DNA of 64,000 nt from Channa striata (lineage: Eukaryota > Chordata > Actinopteri > Anabantiformes > Channidae), in assembly GCA_033026295.1 (NCBI GenBank), contig CM065171.1, positions 5,907,957 to 5,971,956 of the forward strand, written 5' to 3'. Position 1 is the stretch's first letter; the number at the start of each line of letters is the position of its first letter. Positions 49,101 through 59,542 of the stretch are shown in pieces. Position numbers and translations under genes: made by a program. The notes below the pieces were generated by a model. The model saw only the letters and a program-made list of their open reading frames with translations, had not been told where the DNA came from and searched no databases.

Positions 49101-50031
49101 CAAAGCTAGTTATCACATTAGCTTGTGGTGCAAAACATTCTCCCTTAGAAAACCTGGTCCAGACTTTATTAAAGTTAAATGCCGCATAATAATAAAATGG
49201 GGTATAATACATTTTAGTGGCATAAGAAACTGAAAAAACCCCAGCTGAGCTAACCAGGGTTAGCTAGTGTCAGCCTCATTCATTACGAGCGTCCCTTTGA
49301 AATCTACGATGTGTCCGCGTGTCATTTCCAAGTTCATGAAGACGTTTTGCATATTAAGAAAACAAAGTTATGTGTCTGTCACATTGCAAGTGTCTCGTTT
49401 TTAATAAACGTGAACATTACGTCTGACATTTTAAGGAAACGCTGACAAACTGCCCAAGAGTTGTGGTTTTTTTGAGTGCCACGACGGCACGCTAACTTCA
49501 CTTAGCGTTAGCTCGGTGCGGAACCCCTGAAAGTAAAGACAGCCAACACACAGCCACCGTGAACGAACACGGACACGGCGTCCGACCGATGTCAAGTTCA
49601 ATTCAGCTCCAGTTACAGGCGTTGCTATTCTGAAACAGACCCTGCATTGCTGCTCCGTGAATCACGGCATTCTTCCTTTCACCTGCTGTTCACAATTGGT
49701 CCGGTCTCCAGAGAGCAACGTTAGACAATATCATGGCAAAATGTTGCTTTTGTTATTTATATATATTTTTTTCACAATCGCTTTCTTGTCAGCTGCATTT
49801 CCCAGACCATCCTAATTAAAGCTCCAATATGTCAGTTTTGTGATGCAGCTATCTGTGCTGGATTTCACGCAAACACACAACGAACACTTTCCACATGACT
49901 TTGTCAGAATTACACGCCACGGCGCTAACAGCTAGCTAGGCAGCTGTCACTGGCCGCTTCTAATGCACGATCGCAGGCTACAACTCACCTAGAGGCGGGT
50001 TGCTTGTATTGATGGTGAGGTTTAAGGCCAT
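30925..50031 (-). CDS. eprs1: Bifunctional glutamate/proline-tRNA ligase, 35 coding exons
   Basis: Cytosolic enzyme that charges tRNA-Glu and tRNA-Pro with ATP, and a core member of the multi-tRNA-synthetase complex. In mammals it also acts in the GAIT translational-control complex. The start codon is at 50031-50029 (MALNLTINTSNPPLG) and the stop is TGA at 30927-30925, after YYTMFGRSY. The 35 exons sum to 4968 bases, about 1655 aa, all in frame with GT/AG junctions; human EPRS1 is about 1512 aa, and the surplus matches two extra WHEP repeats. Order: GST-like N-domain, class I GluRS, five WHEP repeats, charged linker, class II ProRS. The largest intron (40742-44837, 4.1 kb) holds a LINE relic. 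The gene is head-to-head with tdp1. Confidence 0.97.
35765..38613 (-). other. eprs1: eprs1 WHEP repeat block: five repeats over six exons
   Basis: Exons: 38613-38434, 38343-38161, 37855-37643, 36678-36460, 36335-36111, 36036-35765. Each WHEP helix hairpin is split by an intron: the first helix ends one exon (QGELVRKLKAEKAPK-like) and the second opens the next (DQVDAAVKELLALKAEFK-like, then TGQEYKPG). Five hairpins result. Between them are low-complexity Pro/Ser/Ala linkers of about 20-30 residues. The last exon continues into a Lys/Glu/Gly-rich linker ending GEGQGPKKQTR before ProRS. WHEP repeats bind RNA and protein partners. Mammalian EPRS1 has three. Confidence 0.9.
41810..42450 (+). mobile_element. 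Degraded non-LTR reverse transcriptase remnant (eprs1 intron)
   Basis: Plus-strand sequence follows, in order, a common fish LINE: GGCTGGGGGACTCC near 41850, GTGTGGATGAGAT near 42158, GGACTGTCATGACTAACACG near 42193, TTTTAAAAGGGCGA near 42277, ATTCAGAAGGAGCAATGCTGTGG near 42339, and a VDQLFFSMLLEGSWEF-type frame with YMCLVD before 42448. The last part matches the reverse transcriptase segment between motifs 1 and 3 (RTE/Rex3-like by recollection). Stops and indels show it is dead, and it is antisense to eprs1. Confidence 0.6.
48508..48548. repeat. Trinucleotide microsatellite (CAT/ATT/AGT)n
   Basis: A run of CATCATCATC then ATTATTATTATT and AGTAGTAGT in an eprs1 intron; it is a simple compound microsatellite. 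Confidence 0.8.
48885..48954. repeat. Two tandem 35-bp units in eprs1 intron 1
   Basis: Units 48885-48919 and 48920-48954 share GATC(G/A)CCACACCT and ATCGAAG...CTTC and match at about 27 of 35 positions. Each unit carries its own short palindrome (GAAGATGACTTC; GATCGAAGTCGTCTTC). Confidence 0.6.
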
Positions 50032-50208
50032 CCTGGGAAATCCTTCTTCCACACAGGTAGGTAACCCGGCTCACTGTTTCGAACACAAACAAGGAAGCAA
50101 GCGGACAGGTAGGACAACTCTCCACTCCACAGCGAGCACCAACCACGGCATGAAGAGGAGAACGGGGGTTTCTTCTTCTTCTTCGTTTGGATTTTTTTGG
50201 AAAACCAG

Positions 50209-50704
50209 CTTGAAGGTGTATTTCCGCCCCCTACCGGACTGGAATGTGTAGCAGCGACTGGCAGTAAAACCCCTCAATTGTCTTTATTAAACTGTTTTTT
50301 ATATTTGTGACTATATATTTGCCATGATGTTGCACTAACAAAGTGACCTAATGGGAAGTTAAAACTTCTTGTTGGTCACAATGCAAGCATAATCCTGCTC
50401 ATTGTGTGTAATAAATGTTGCTTCTGGTTTTATTGAGATCACTCTAGATTCCATGACTAATTTATTACATGCAAAATCACAGCATAGTGAAGGCCACGAC
50501 ATTTATTCAACACTAACTTGTTAAATCAAGTTCATTTGAAACATGTGATTAAGAGTTCTGAGATCTATGGCTTTGAAACAATCTTTTTATATATTCGATT
50601 TATTTTCCAAATAAACTAAAATAAAAGCTTATTAACTGTACATAGGTAAGTATTTATTATTATCTGTACTTTAGCTCAGTAGGTGGCGGCAATACACATG
50701 TAAG
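50209..50704. repeat. Inverted pair of a 30-bp promoter-associated motif
   Basis: Left arm 50209-50238 and right arm 50675-50704 are inverted relatives of about 23 matches in 30. Core: GTGTATT-CCGCC-CCTAC. The left arm is preceded by TTCTTCTTCTTCG. The intervening 436 bp is AT-rich. The pair could be the two ends of one inserted element or two separate insertions. Confidence 0.5.
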
Positions 50705-50809
50705 TTATTTGCCTACTGATGACGTAAAGAATAAAAATGCTGTTTCCACCCGGACTGTTATTGGCAGTGCACCTCCTGCACTGTGGCGGTTTGTCTCGTG
50801 TGTGTGTGC

Positions 50810-50875
50810 AGCTTTTGATAAGTGTGTGTGTAGCTTTTGATAAGTGTGTGTGTAGCTTTTGATAAGTGTGTGTGC
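50810..50875 (+). repeat. Three tandem 22-bp repeats
   Basis: The unit AGCTTTTGATAAGTGTGTGT plus GT is repeated three times from 50810, 50832 and 50854, identical except for the last base of the third. It probably lies in the tdp1 5' region. Confidence 0.9.
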
Positions 50876-51457
50876 GCTCTCCAGTCTCACCGAGCTGTGC
50901 TGCGGCTCATTTATCAGGCCTGGTACAGCAAACACTGCGTTTGGCCGGTACATTGTTCATTCTTCTCTCATAGAATATTATCTTTTCTGTTATACTCATT
51001 TCCTCTGTTGTGCCCATTCAGGTACAGCGTCTGCGTTTCCGTTGTAATCTTTGCAGCTTTGCTGCCAAATCTTGAACAAGTTTTGCCGTTGTCGCTGCTG
51101 TTTATATGTGTTTAGTTCATTCGTATTTGTGTAGTATGTGAATCACGTGTTTCATCCAAATGCAAATCCAATTTGCAGGTCTGTATTCTTTGTCTTTTGC
51201 ACTTGATCTTCGATTTCATATATTTATGTACTTATGTCAGAAACGCTAAAAAGGTTCTTGTTCCATTTCTTTGTTTCTAGCTGCAAATCATCAATGCACT
51301 TTGACTCCAACAATCAGGTGGCGTTAAAAATTAAAACTTAGGGTAAAGTTTCAGCAACAGAAACACATTTTGTCCAAATTCAGGCCCAGCCAATGACCAG
51401 TGGTTCTACTTCCTTCTGATCTGTTGACATTTAAATCCTCTGTATGTCTGGTCAGGC

Positions 51458-54400
51458 ATGTCTCAGGACAGTCAGCACGGCAAGTGGTCCATCTCCAGTA
51501 GTGATGACGACGAGGATCTTCCTCCTTCTGGGACTACAACATCGAGGTCCCACCAACACTCTCTGTATAATCAAAGCTGCCATCAGTCTTCCTCTCCCCT
51601 CAGCCTCAAACTGGAACCAAAATCAACAACTGTGGAGGTGAAACCAGAAGCTAAACCCCCAGTATCCTCATTAGTCACTGTCTCGGAGGCTAGACAGTCA
51701 GCTGCAAAGAACCAGCTAAATCCACAGAAGTACGAAACTAGTCCATCGTTGGCTGGGAAGCGGAAGAAAGAGGTGTCGGACGCTTCAGGCTGGGCTCTGT
51801 CAGATAGTAGTGATGAAGATAGTGTACATGTTAAAGAGAAGACTCCCATTAACTCACAAAAGAGGACACCGCCAAGTCTCAAAACAAAGAAACCTAAGGT
51901 GGAGAATGAACGCCCCCCCAGTCCTCATGGCCGACTTTACTATATTGACGAACCCGAGGACTTCTTTGAGTCCAGTATTCCTTGTCTGAATGACACATAC
52001 AGGTTTTATCTCAACAAAGTGACAGGCCTGGACAGAAAGTACAACAGTGGAGCTCTGCACATCAGAGGTGAGGAGAGATAATTGTTATTAAGATTGATAT
52101 GATTTGATTTTACATTTTAAAATAAAAACAAAACTCATTGCCTGAGAAAGAAATATGAACTTACATATTTCACCATATGTCATCATCAGTCTTTTATATT
52201 TAACCTTTACCATTACTTTTACTCTTTAATCCAGACCTTCTTTCTCCATTATTTGGAACACTGAAAGAATCTGTTCAGGTGAGAAACCCTGTCACGTCTA
52301 GAAACAATTTAATGTATGTCTTGTTCGAAGCTTAATTTTTTTAGCACTGCGATTAAGTAAAAGACTAGTTTAATGTTCAAAAGATTGATGCAGTCCAATG
52401 CTGCAAAAGTAGCTGGAGACTTTACATCTTAAATAATCGTCTCTCTTTCTTCAGTTTAACTACTGCTTTGATCTTGCCTGGATGGTCGAACAGTATCCGC
52501 CAGAGTTTAGGTAAGGTCCTTGTGCTATATTTTGACAACATATCTTTTACTGGAAAGAATCTGTTGTCGTCCACGTCATTCTTTTTTCAGGTTTGGTAAT
52601 CATGGCTTTTACATGTTTCTGTAACCATCTGTATTTGAGTGTTTTCACAAGTTTTTCCTAGACTTTATTCTTGTGGTGGAAAAAACGCGTTATAACACCA
52701 TGGTATACAAAAACCTTTAATTCTTATTTCTTTTATTCATTTTTGCAGGCATTTAAATTAGTGTGGTACATTGCATTGGTTAAAGTTTCATGAAGTTATT
52801 TCACTTTGGGTTATGTTTTTTTAGGGATCATCCAGTTCTAATTGTCCATGGAGATAAGAGGGAGGCGAAGGCCCGGCTGATCCAACAGGCTCAGCCCTTC
52901 CCCCATATTCGATTCTGCCAGGTACAAACTCCCCATCACTTCAAGCACCTTTCGACAGGTTATAAGGTCTTTTTTAAGGTTGTGATTTGTGTCCTGTGCT
53001 GTTGTCATGCAAACAAAGTGGACAAAATAATAGCAACACCTGTAAACAGCCCAACAAATTACTTGCAATCTGATCTTATATCTTTTAGTCATATTATGTT
53101 CTGTAGGGACTGTGACTTTCCCTTTAAATAGGACTAATGAGTGGAATTTCTTTCTGACAGGCCAAACTGGACATTGCTTTTGGAACTCACCACACGTAAG
53201 CATTGCTGTCGTGCCCCTTTTATCCCTGGCTCTATATTTTTGCTCACAGATCAGATCAATAATGAATGTTGTTACACTTCTGTGGATAAGTCAGTCAGTC
53301 CACCAAAATCCAAAGTAACTGTATAATCACTTGGCTTACCACAGAATTTGATACAGAAATCCATAATTCGGGTGAATATATTTTAATATAGTATTATGAT
53401 GTAGTCACTAAACACTTGTATTGATGTCTTTAATACTTTCAAGTTCTGCAAGCTTTGAATCAAATGCTGAAATTGTGATGGAACTTGTTTTATTCATAAA
53501 TACCATACACACTCACTTATAGATGATAAAATTATTTGAAATAAATTCAAAATAAGAAGCAGAATATTGTGTGTTTGCAGGAAGATGATGCTGCTGTGGT
53601 ATGAGGAGGGTTTCAGAGTCATCATTCTGACCTCCAACCTCATCAGAGCTGACTGGTACCAAAAAACACAAGGGTGAGTCATTCAGTTGTAGAGTCAACC
53701 TTCATTTAACTAGTTTAGCAGCCACATCAAAGGAAAAGACTGCTCAAGCTGTGAAAGAGAATGGTTTCATATCTGTTCCACACTGAGGTTAGGTTCAAAA
53801 ATTGATGCTTTTATTTCCGAAATAGGATGTGGATGAGCCCCCTGTTTCCACGGCTACCAAAAGGCAGCAGTGCAAGTGCAGGTGAGTCGCCAACTTTCTT
53901 TAAGAGGGACCTGCTCGAATATCTCGCATCGTACCGTGCGCCAGAACTGGAGGAGTGGATCCAGCGAATCAAAGAGCATGACCTGTCAGAAACAAGGTAA
54001 ACACATCTACCTCCTGCTAAAATCTTGATTTTGAAATTGAAGTAGAAACAAAAGAGGTAGTAGACATAAGAAGATAACATTTACAGTCGTTTGTAATGAA
54101 AATATGTTTCTGTAATTCTGGGATGTGTGACTGAGTGGGCCTGCTGGGCACGGGCTCAGGGCCCTGACAAGTTAAGGGCATTTGGGTCTGAGGCTCTGTA
54201 TGATGTGGGCAGTGGTGGATGAAGTACTCTGAAACTCCACTTAGAAAAGTACAAATACACAAACCAAAATGTACTCTAGTAAAAGTACCCTCTGAAATGT
54301 CTACTTAAATACAAGCAGATGACTTATATTTTACTTATATTTTAAGTGCTGCTTGATTTTTTTTTTTTTGAAGGGGGGGTTAATGGTAATAGACATAAAT

Positions 54401-57400
54401 TAAGTTGTTTTATGATCTGATGCTCATTTCAGTCTTATTTCTAAACTGCTCATGTTGTACCATCACACGGAGACAGTAACATACTAAGAATAAAACAGGA
54501 GAAATTTCGAGAGTAAATGTATGTGATTCTCTTGTAGCATTATTCTGTTATTTTCACCTGATTTAACTGCTACTGTGTCAAATAAATCTTTTAATAAGAT
54601 CATGGAAGGAGGAACTGACCCTGATTCATGTTTTACATGTGACTTGTTTTCATAAAAAAAAAGAAAAATTGGGTTATTATGAAAATTGACGTGATTGTAA
54701 CATGTAACGTAACTTTGATTAGAAATGTAGTGCAATAAAAATTAAAGATATTTTCTCCAAAATGTAATGGAGCAAAAGGGAATTTAGCCATAATTAAATC
54801 TACTTAAGTAGAGAAGAGACACGTGAAAAAATGTACTTAAGTACAGTTACCTTCCACCACTGGATGCAGGTGTTAATATTTCAAATAGTCAGAGTTCAAA
54901 AGCATCATGTGACACCCATTAAATATACAAGAGAATATTAGCATAATGATGGAAATTGTACTAAAAAAGAAACGGAAATTGGCTACAACCACATAAAAAA
55001 AAAAAAGAAACTCTTCATTTGGTGAAGCTGTTAATGAATCAGTATAATCAGTGTGTTGCGATATTATTGTTTCTTATCAGAGTGTATCTGGTTGGCTCAA
55101 CCCCAGGTAGGTATGTCGGTTCAGACATGGAGCGCTGGGGCCACCTGCGCCTGAGGAAGGTAAAAATTTCCTTTTGTCTGTCTCTGTTTCCTTCAGATTT
55201 TAGCATTCTCTAATAACTGTCACTAATTTGCAGTTAAGACAGACAAACACATTAATAGTTGCCAGTATTTTTATGACATTCTTGGGTTTTCTATAGTTTT
55301 TTCTATAATTTTTCTTATTGGTTTAACAGTTAAATGGGATGGACATGTTTTATTGCAATACATGTTTTATTTTATTTCTTTAGCTGTTGCATGACCACAC
55401 AGAACCTATTCCTGGTGAAGAAATATGGCCTGTGATTGGTCAGTTTTCCAGCATCGGCTCAATGGGAGTGGATAAGACCAAATGGTTGGCAGGGGAATTT
55501 CAGCGCACCCTGACCACACTAGGGAAATCTTCTCTTCGCCCAGAGCCCCCTATACACTTGGTACGTTCCTGCAACACAAACCTGATGCTGGTGGCGTGTT
55601 TATGGCTGTTTTTATCGTACATCAGTGGGTTTGTTGTTTGTGTGATGCAGCATTCAAATGCCTTAAGAAGGAGAGTGCAGCATTTCACTATACAAATTAG
55701 GTTTTCACTGGCTGCTGCCGGTTTAAACTGTTAATTATTAGACAAGAAAAATTTGGAAGTGACGTTTTTTATTTTATTAAAGTCACTGGTACAATCAATT
55801 GCTTAAAATAAATTTTTAAGCAGTTTCAGACACAATCAGCTGTTCTGTTCACTTTAATATTCTATCTTTTATTTTCATGTGCATAAAAATTTGTAAAACA
55901 CTTACTTTACCCACTGGTGCTAAAGGGCTCATGTTTTTTTTCAAATGCAAAAATGCTTTGTATGTCTATATCGGAAAATCGTCAGAAATGAAAAGTGGCA
56001 AAACTCCACAGTGATTAGCCTAATGGGTTGACGTTTTGCAGGTGTATCCATCGGTAGAAGATGTGAGGACTAGTTTAGAAGGCTATCCAGGTGATCAATG
56101 TTTTTTAATACTTGAAATTGTGGTCTTCAAATATGTCCTTTTTCCCAGATGTCAAATACAAATAGAAATTACTTTTACGTAGTGCACAATGATTTTGGAA
56201 ACTAAACCCTTTACAAAGTATCACTTTTATTAACATTAAGTGACTTGTGTTTTGGTTGACATGTTCATCTTTTTCTGTTGCTGTTCAGCGGGAGGCTCTC
56301 TTCCCTACAGCATCCAGACAGCCCAGAAACAGATCTGGCTCCACACTTACTTTCAGTATGTCTCTTAATAATCATCAGAATTCAGTTTTTATTTGCAACA
56401 CAATTCTGATTACTTTTTCCCTTAGTGTTTTGCAGTTTATGCCTTCACAGACCCTTAAGTGTTTTAGAAGTCTTACTGCTAGTTAGAGGAACAATGGTAA
56501 AATACTATATACTAACTATTTCGATAGGTGTATCCACAAAATGAAATTTTTCAAATTTAATTAAATGGAGTTCTGAAATATTTTATTTGTGTGTGTTTAG
56601 CCGTTGGAAGGCTGATGCAACAGGCAGAAGTCACGCTATGCCGCACATCAAGACATACATGAGGGCATCACCAGATTTCACTCAGCTTGCCTGGTTTCTT
56701 GTTACAAGGTGAGTATAATATGGAGCTCAGGTTTGCACACACACATACATATATATTTTTCAACCCAGAATTTAGGTTTATCGTCAAGAGTTTCTCCTTT
56801 CTGAACTACCCCCAGATTACAGCCATATGACAATATGATATAACAACAAACTGAAGTTGTAGAAGAAAGTTTTATATACTTACAAATATAAAATCAACCT
56901 CTATGACAATGATAGGAGGAAAGTGTGGAAAAAGGAAGCATCATGACCCAAAGCACCACTTTTTCTCTCAGATGTTTATGTGTTCTTCAACATTTAGAGT
57001 TTAGGTACACACAAATAAATTAAAGGACACTAGTCATTTCCTTATTTAGAAAGATAATTATACTAAATAGGCCAGGCAACCAAAAGAGTTTTTCAGGGTA
57101 AAGAGGTAAATTATTCTTGACTAGCTGAGTCAGCTACAAATGCAGAACGACTCCACAAGAAGCAGGAGCTAAAGGTATCTGCTGTGATATCATGGAAGAT
57201 CTTCACAATGGTTAAAGTTAGAATGATTTTCTTTGCCGTATTTGTCCATTCAGTTCCTACTTATGCCTAATGATGCTGAGACGTTTTCTCTTTTTACCCA
57301 TGATGTCGTGTCACTTACACAATTTAATACAGTAAAAATAAATGATAGAAAAATAAGCCCAATTTAAATGAACATTTCGTGAATATTGAAAATATCTTAT

Positions 57401-58066
57401 GTGTGTGTGTGATTATAGTGCCAACCTGTCAAAAGCAGCATGGGGTGCACTGGAGAAGAACAACACTCAGATGATGGTTCGTTCCTATGAACTGGGAGTC
57501 CTGTTCGTGCCATCTGCCTTTGTAAGATTAGTCTTGACATGTCCAGCTGCTGGAGAGACAATGCCAACAAAAGGAATATCATTTAATCATGTTTATGTGT
57601 CACACTCTCCAGAACATGAAGACCTTCTCCGTTCACAAAAATCCATTTCCTGTCTCCTCATCCTCCTCGGAATTCCCTGTGCCCTTTGACCTTCCCCCAA
57701 CATGCTACTCTGCTAAAGGTACAGGAATGCGTGTGATCTTTGTAAATGTGTGTGTGTGTGTGTTTGTGTTTGTTAGCCTTATTTTAGACGTAAATTTGTC
57801 CTAAACAAAATTTTGCCCAATTGGTTAAATTCTAAGCTCTTAAATGTTTTTTTTTCACAGCCATTCAATTCGGTTTCAGTAAGCAGATCAATGCTTTTGA
57901 AAGGGGATTATGAATGTAGATGCTGAAACAGTGTATGTGTAATGTCCTTTAACTTACAGTATTAACCCAGACTTTTCTGTCTTTGCTTAAAGATCAGCCC
58001 TGGATTTGGAACATACCGTACAACCAGGCTCCTGACAGACATGGCAACATCTGGGTTCCCTCGTGA
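51458..58066 (+). CDS. tdp1: Tyrosyl-DNA phosphodiesterase 1, 15 coding exons
   Basis: Nuclear repair enzyme of the phospholipase D superfamily; hydrolyses the 3' phosphotyrosyl bond of stalled topoisomerase I and other 3' blocks. Exons: 51458-52067, 52235-52278, 52455-52510, 52825-52921, 53161-53195, 53581-53673, 53826-53996, 55081-55159, 55384-55560, 56042-56090, 56289-56355, 56601-56708, 57419-57521, 57613-57718, 57993-58066. The sum is 1869 bases, 622 aa (human 608), in frame. The N-terminus is a disordered Ser/Asp-rich region (SISSSDDDEDLPPSG; ALSDSSDEDS) with KR-rich stretches. The first catalytic HxK is in FGTHHTKMMLLWYEEG (H280, K282), the second in SHAMPHIKTYMR (H508, K510), followed by SANLSKAAWG. 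It ends NIWVPS and TGA. Confidence 0.96.
54210..54862. mobile_element. hAT-like MITE in tdp1 intron
   Basis: Left end CAGTGGTGGATGAAGTACTC and right end (reverse complement) CAGTGGTGGAAGGTAACTGT. An imperfect 8-bp duplication flanks it: GATGTGGG at 54202-54209 and GATGCAGG at 54863-54870. It is 653 bp with subterminal AAGTA-rich sequence and no transposase, a familiar non-autonomous hAT class in fish. A T-run at 54358-54370 is internal. Confidence 0.8.
57750..57770 (+). repeat. (TG)n microsatellite in tdp1 last intron
   Basis: A short TGTGTG run directly after the exon 14 donor region; simple repeat. Confidence 0.7.
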
Positions 58067-58198
58067 AACACACACACATCATTGTTATTTTAAAACTGCT
58101 GTGTCCCTGTCTGTATGGTTTCTATGTGGTAGTTGTCATTAACATTATTATTTTTTTATTTTACACTTTACTGTTTACTCAGATGTTTTCTACAAAAA

Positions 58199-58204
58199 AA
58201 TAAA
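58199..58204 (+). terminator. tdp1: tdp1 polyadenylation signal AATAAA
   Basis: AATAAA 133 bases after the tdp1 stop, followed by GT/T-rich sequence (TTGTCCATTGTTATG), the usual downstream element. It is the first good signal after the coding region. Confidence 0.7.
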
Positions 58205-59329
58205 ATACTGTTGTCCATTGTTATGTTTCTGCAAATGTTCCTGCAAGATCTGAAATTCCTTATTAGTTTGGATTATACATATTGAGGAATGTTATTGGTT
58301 TAAAATTAGGATTCCACAGAGATTCATCTTTATTTTTTCACTGATGGGCCCACTCATTAAATCATGAAAAGATTGACAAACATTATACACTGTTTGCTTT
58401 AACTGTGTTATTATTCTGATTTTTTTTTTATTTGTTTTTTACAACTTATTGTAGGCCCCCGAGTCACATCTCAGTTTCCCGTAGTGCCTTAAAATGACAA
58501 CTTAACCTATTTCAGATCTGTTGTATGATGTGTAGAGTTTTTCTTTGTTTTATATTATTCTGCTTCATCATCATCAAAGTCGCAATTTAGTAATTAGACA
58601 GCTTACTAACACCTTTGCTACCACACTTCCTTGGCAGGGGTTTTGGTCCCAAAGCACTGTTTCTACACATTTCTAACCTACCATGTAGATGGTGGATTTC
58701 TGTAGTCTCCCAAATGAAAAAAGTGTACTTATCCACTATATAAAGTTGTCCGATGGGACATTTTGCCTATAAGGTCACAGTGAAAAGTATAGTTTTTATA
58801 AGTTAAAGTAATACTGCAGTTAGCCCAAATGTCTTGAAATATTGATTTCTCTAATATTGCCACTTAACTCAGTCCCTATATTGTTGTGCTGTTATGTAAA
58901 AAAAACATATGCCGTACATAGACAGGTTAAACTTTAATCAAGTTTAATGTCTGTTAATTAGAATTTGTGCACATCTTTTCATTATGAAATACAGCCCAAC
59001 CTGCTGTATTGTTTCATGTTCCTACTGGGTTCAGTATAGTCCTATGTGTCTGGTCAAAGTGTTTTACAGCTCTAAAAGTACAGAATAAGTATAAGTTGTT
59101 TGCATGTTAAATTAATTTGGCAAAACCAACCAAAAATGCATAAAAAAATTCCATTGCATTCCTAAAGTCTTCATATTAATATATAGTCGAAATAATACAT
59201 GTACGGAAACGATGAACGCCATACACGTCATAAAGGTTGGTCATTTTGCCATTCTACTCTATTGAATTCCCACTAGCAGCCGGGGTACCTAATAAACTGG
59301 ACCCTCTAAGAGCACAACGGGCTCCGTGA
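58205..59329. other. intergenic, AT-rich, nothing recognised
   Basis: Lies between the tdp1 polyadenylation signal and the next CpG-rich start. No exon-like or repeat-like structure was recognised beyond T- and A-rich runs. Confidence 0.5.
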
Positions 59330-59352
59330 ACTACGACTCCCGTCGTCCCTTG
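59330..59352 (+). promoter_or_regulatory. ZNF143/Staf-like site at a gene start
   Basis: ACTACGACTCCCGTCGTCCC then TTG closely follows the extended ZNF143 (SBS) consensus ACTACAACTCCCATCATGCC. Such sites sit just upstream of many vertebrate housekeeping start sites, here 16 bases before CAACATGGCGCC and within a CpG-rich stretch. Confidence 0.55.
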
Positions 59353-59542
59353 TGACAAAGTGTCAACATGGCGCCTGTTTGCCGGACAAAAGGCGAATCT
59401 GTCTGACGGTGGGTTGAAACCCAATTAGAGACAGAGGAGACATTTTGGGAATACTGTCCGTGTCCGTGTGTCCCGGCGCTGCCACACAACCAATATATGG
59501 TCATATCAGCGTCTGTGGAGGCTCGACGACTGGAATATTAAG
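59353..59542 (+). other. Probable untranslated first exon of a downstream gene
   Basis: CpG-rich, ends TATTAAG|GTGAGTTC, a consensus splice donor. The first ATG (59368-59370, context CAACATGGCG) opens only 12 codons and stops at 59404-59406, so it would be an upstream ORF. The gene's body lies beyond 64000, so its identity cannot be told. Exon boundaries are inferred. Confidence 0.5.

Larger units (their letters stand above)
39248..50031 (-). other. eprs1: eprs1 GST-like and GluRS part (exons 1-17)
   Basis: Exons: 50031-49989, 48207-48123, 47317-47218, 47139-46983, 46893-46757, 46581-46487, 46365-46239, 46145-45953, 45857-45686, 45582-45349, 45269-45185, 44897-44838, 40741-40631, 40154-40018, 39909-39702, 39601-39489, 39365-39248. 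Exons 1-5 form the GST-like docking domain (LARVAPAFGLYGANMMEQTE, LVGHALTLADLSIWAALKG). GluRS starts at KKQDVGKFVDLPGAEMGKV; the class I HIGH motif is intact in YLHIGHAKAALLNQ (exon 7), and the KMSKS-equivalent is VLSKRKL (exon 10). The anticodon-binding beta-barrel region includes KPVWYxP-type EVWYGPKVLIEGADAETLSE (exon 14) and QLQRRGFYICDQPYEPV (exon 16). Confidence 0.93.
50032..51457. promoter_or_regulatory. Shared head-to-head promoter region of eprs1 and tdp1
   Basis: The two start codons are 1.43 kb apart and point outward. A CRE-like site TGACGTAA lies at 50720-50727, inside TGATGACGTAA. The motif CTTGAAGGTGTATTTCCGCC at 50209 and its inverted relative (reverse complement CTTACATGTGTATTGCCGCC) at 50675-50704 flank the middle; both resemble a dispersed fish sequence often found near gene starts. 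Three 22-bp repeats lie at 50810-50875. Non-coding 5' exons of tdp1 probably lie in 50740-51300 but could not be delimited. The tdp1 coding exon follows the acceptor GGTCAG before 51456. Confidence 0.5.
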
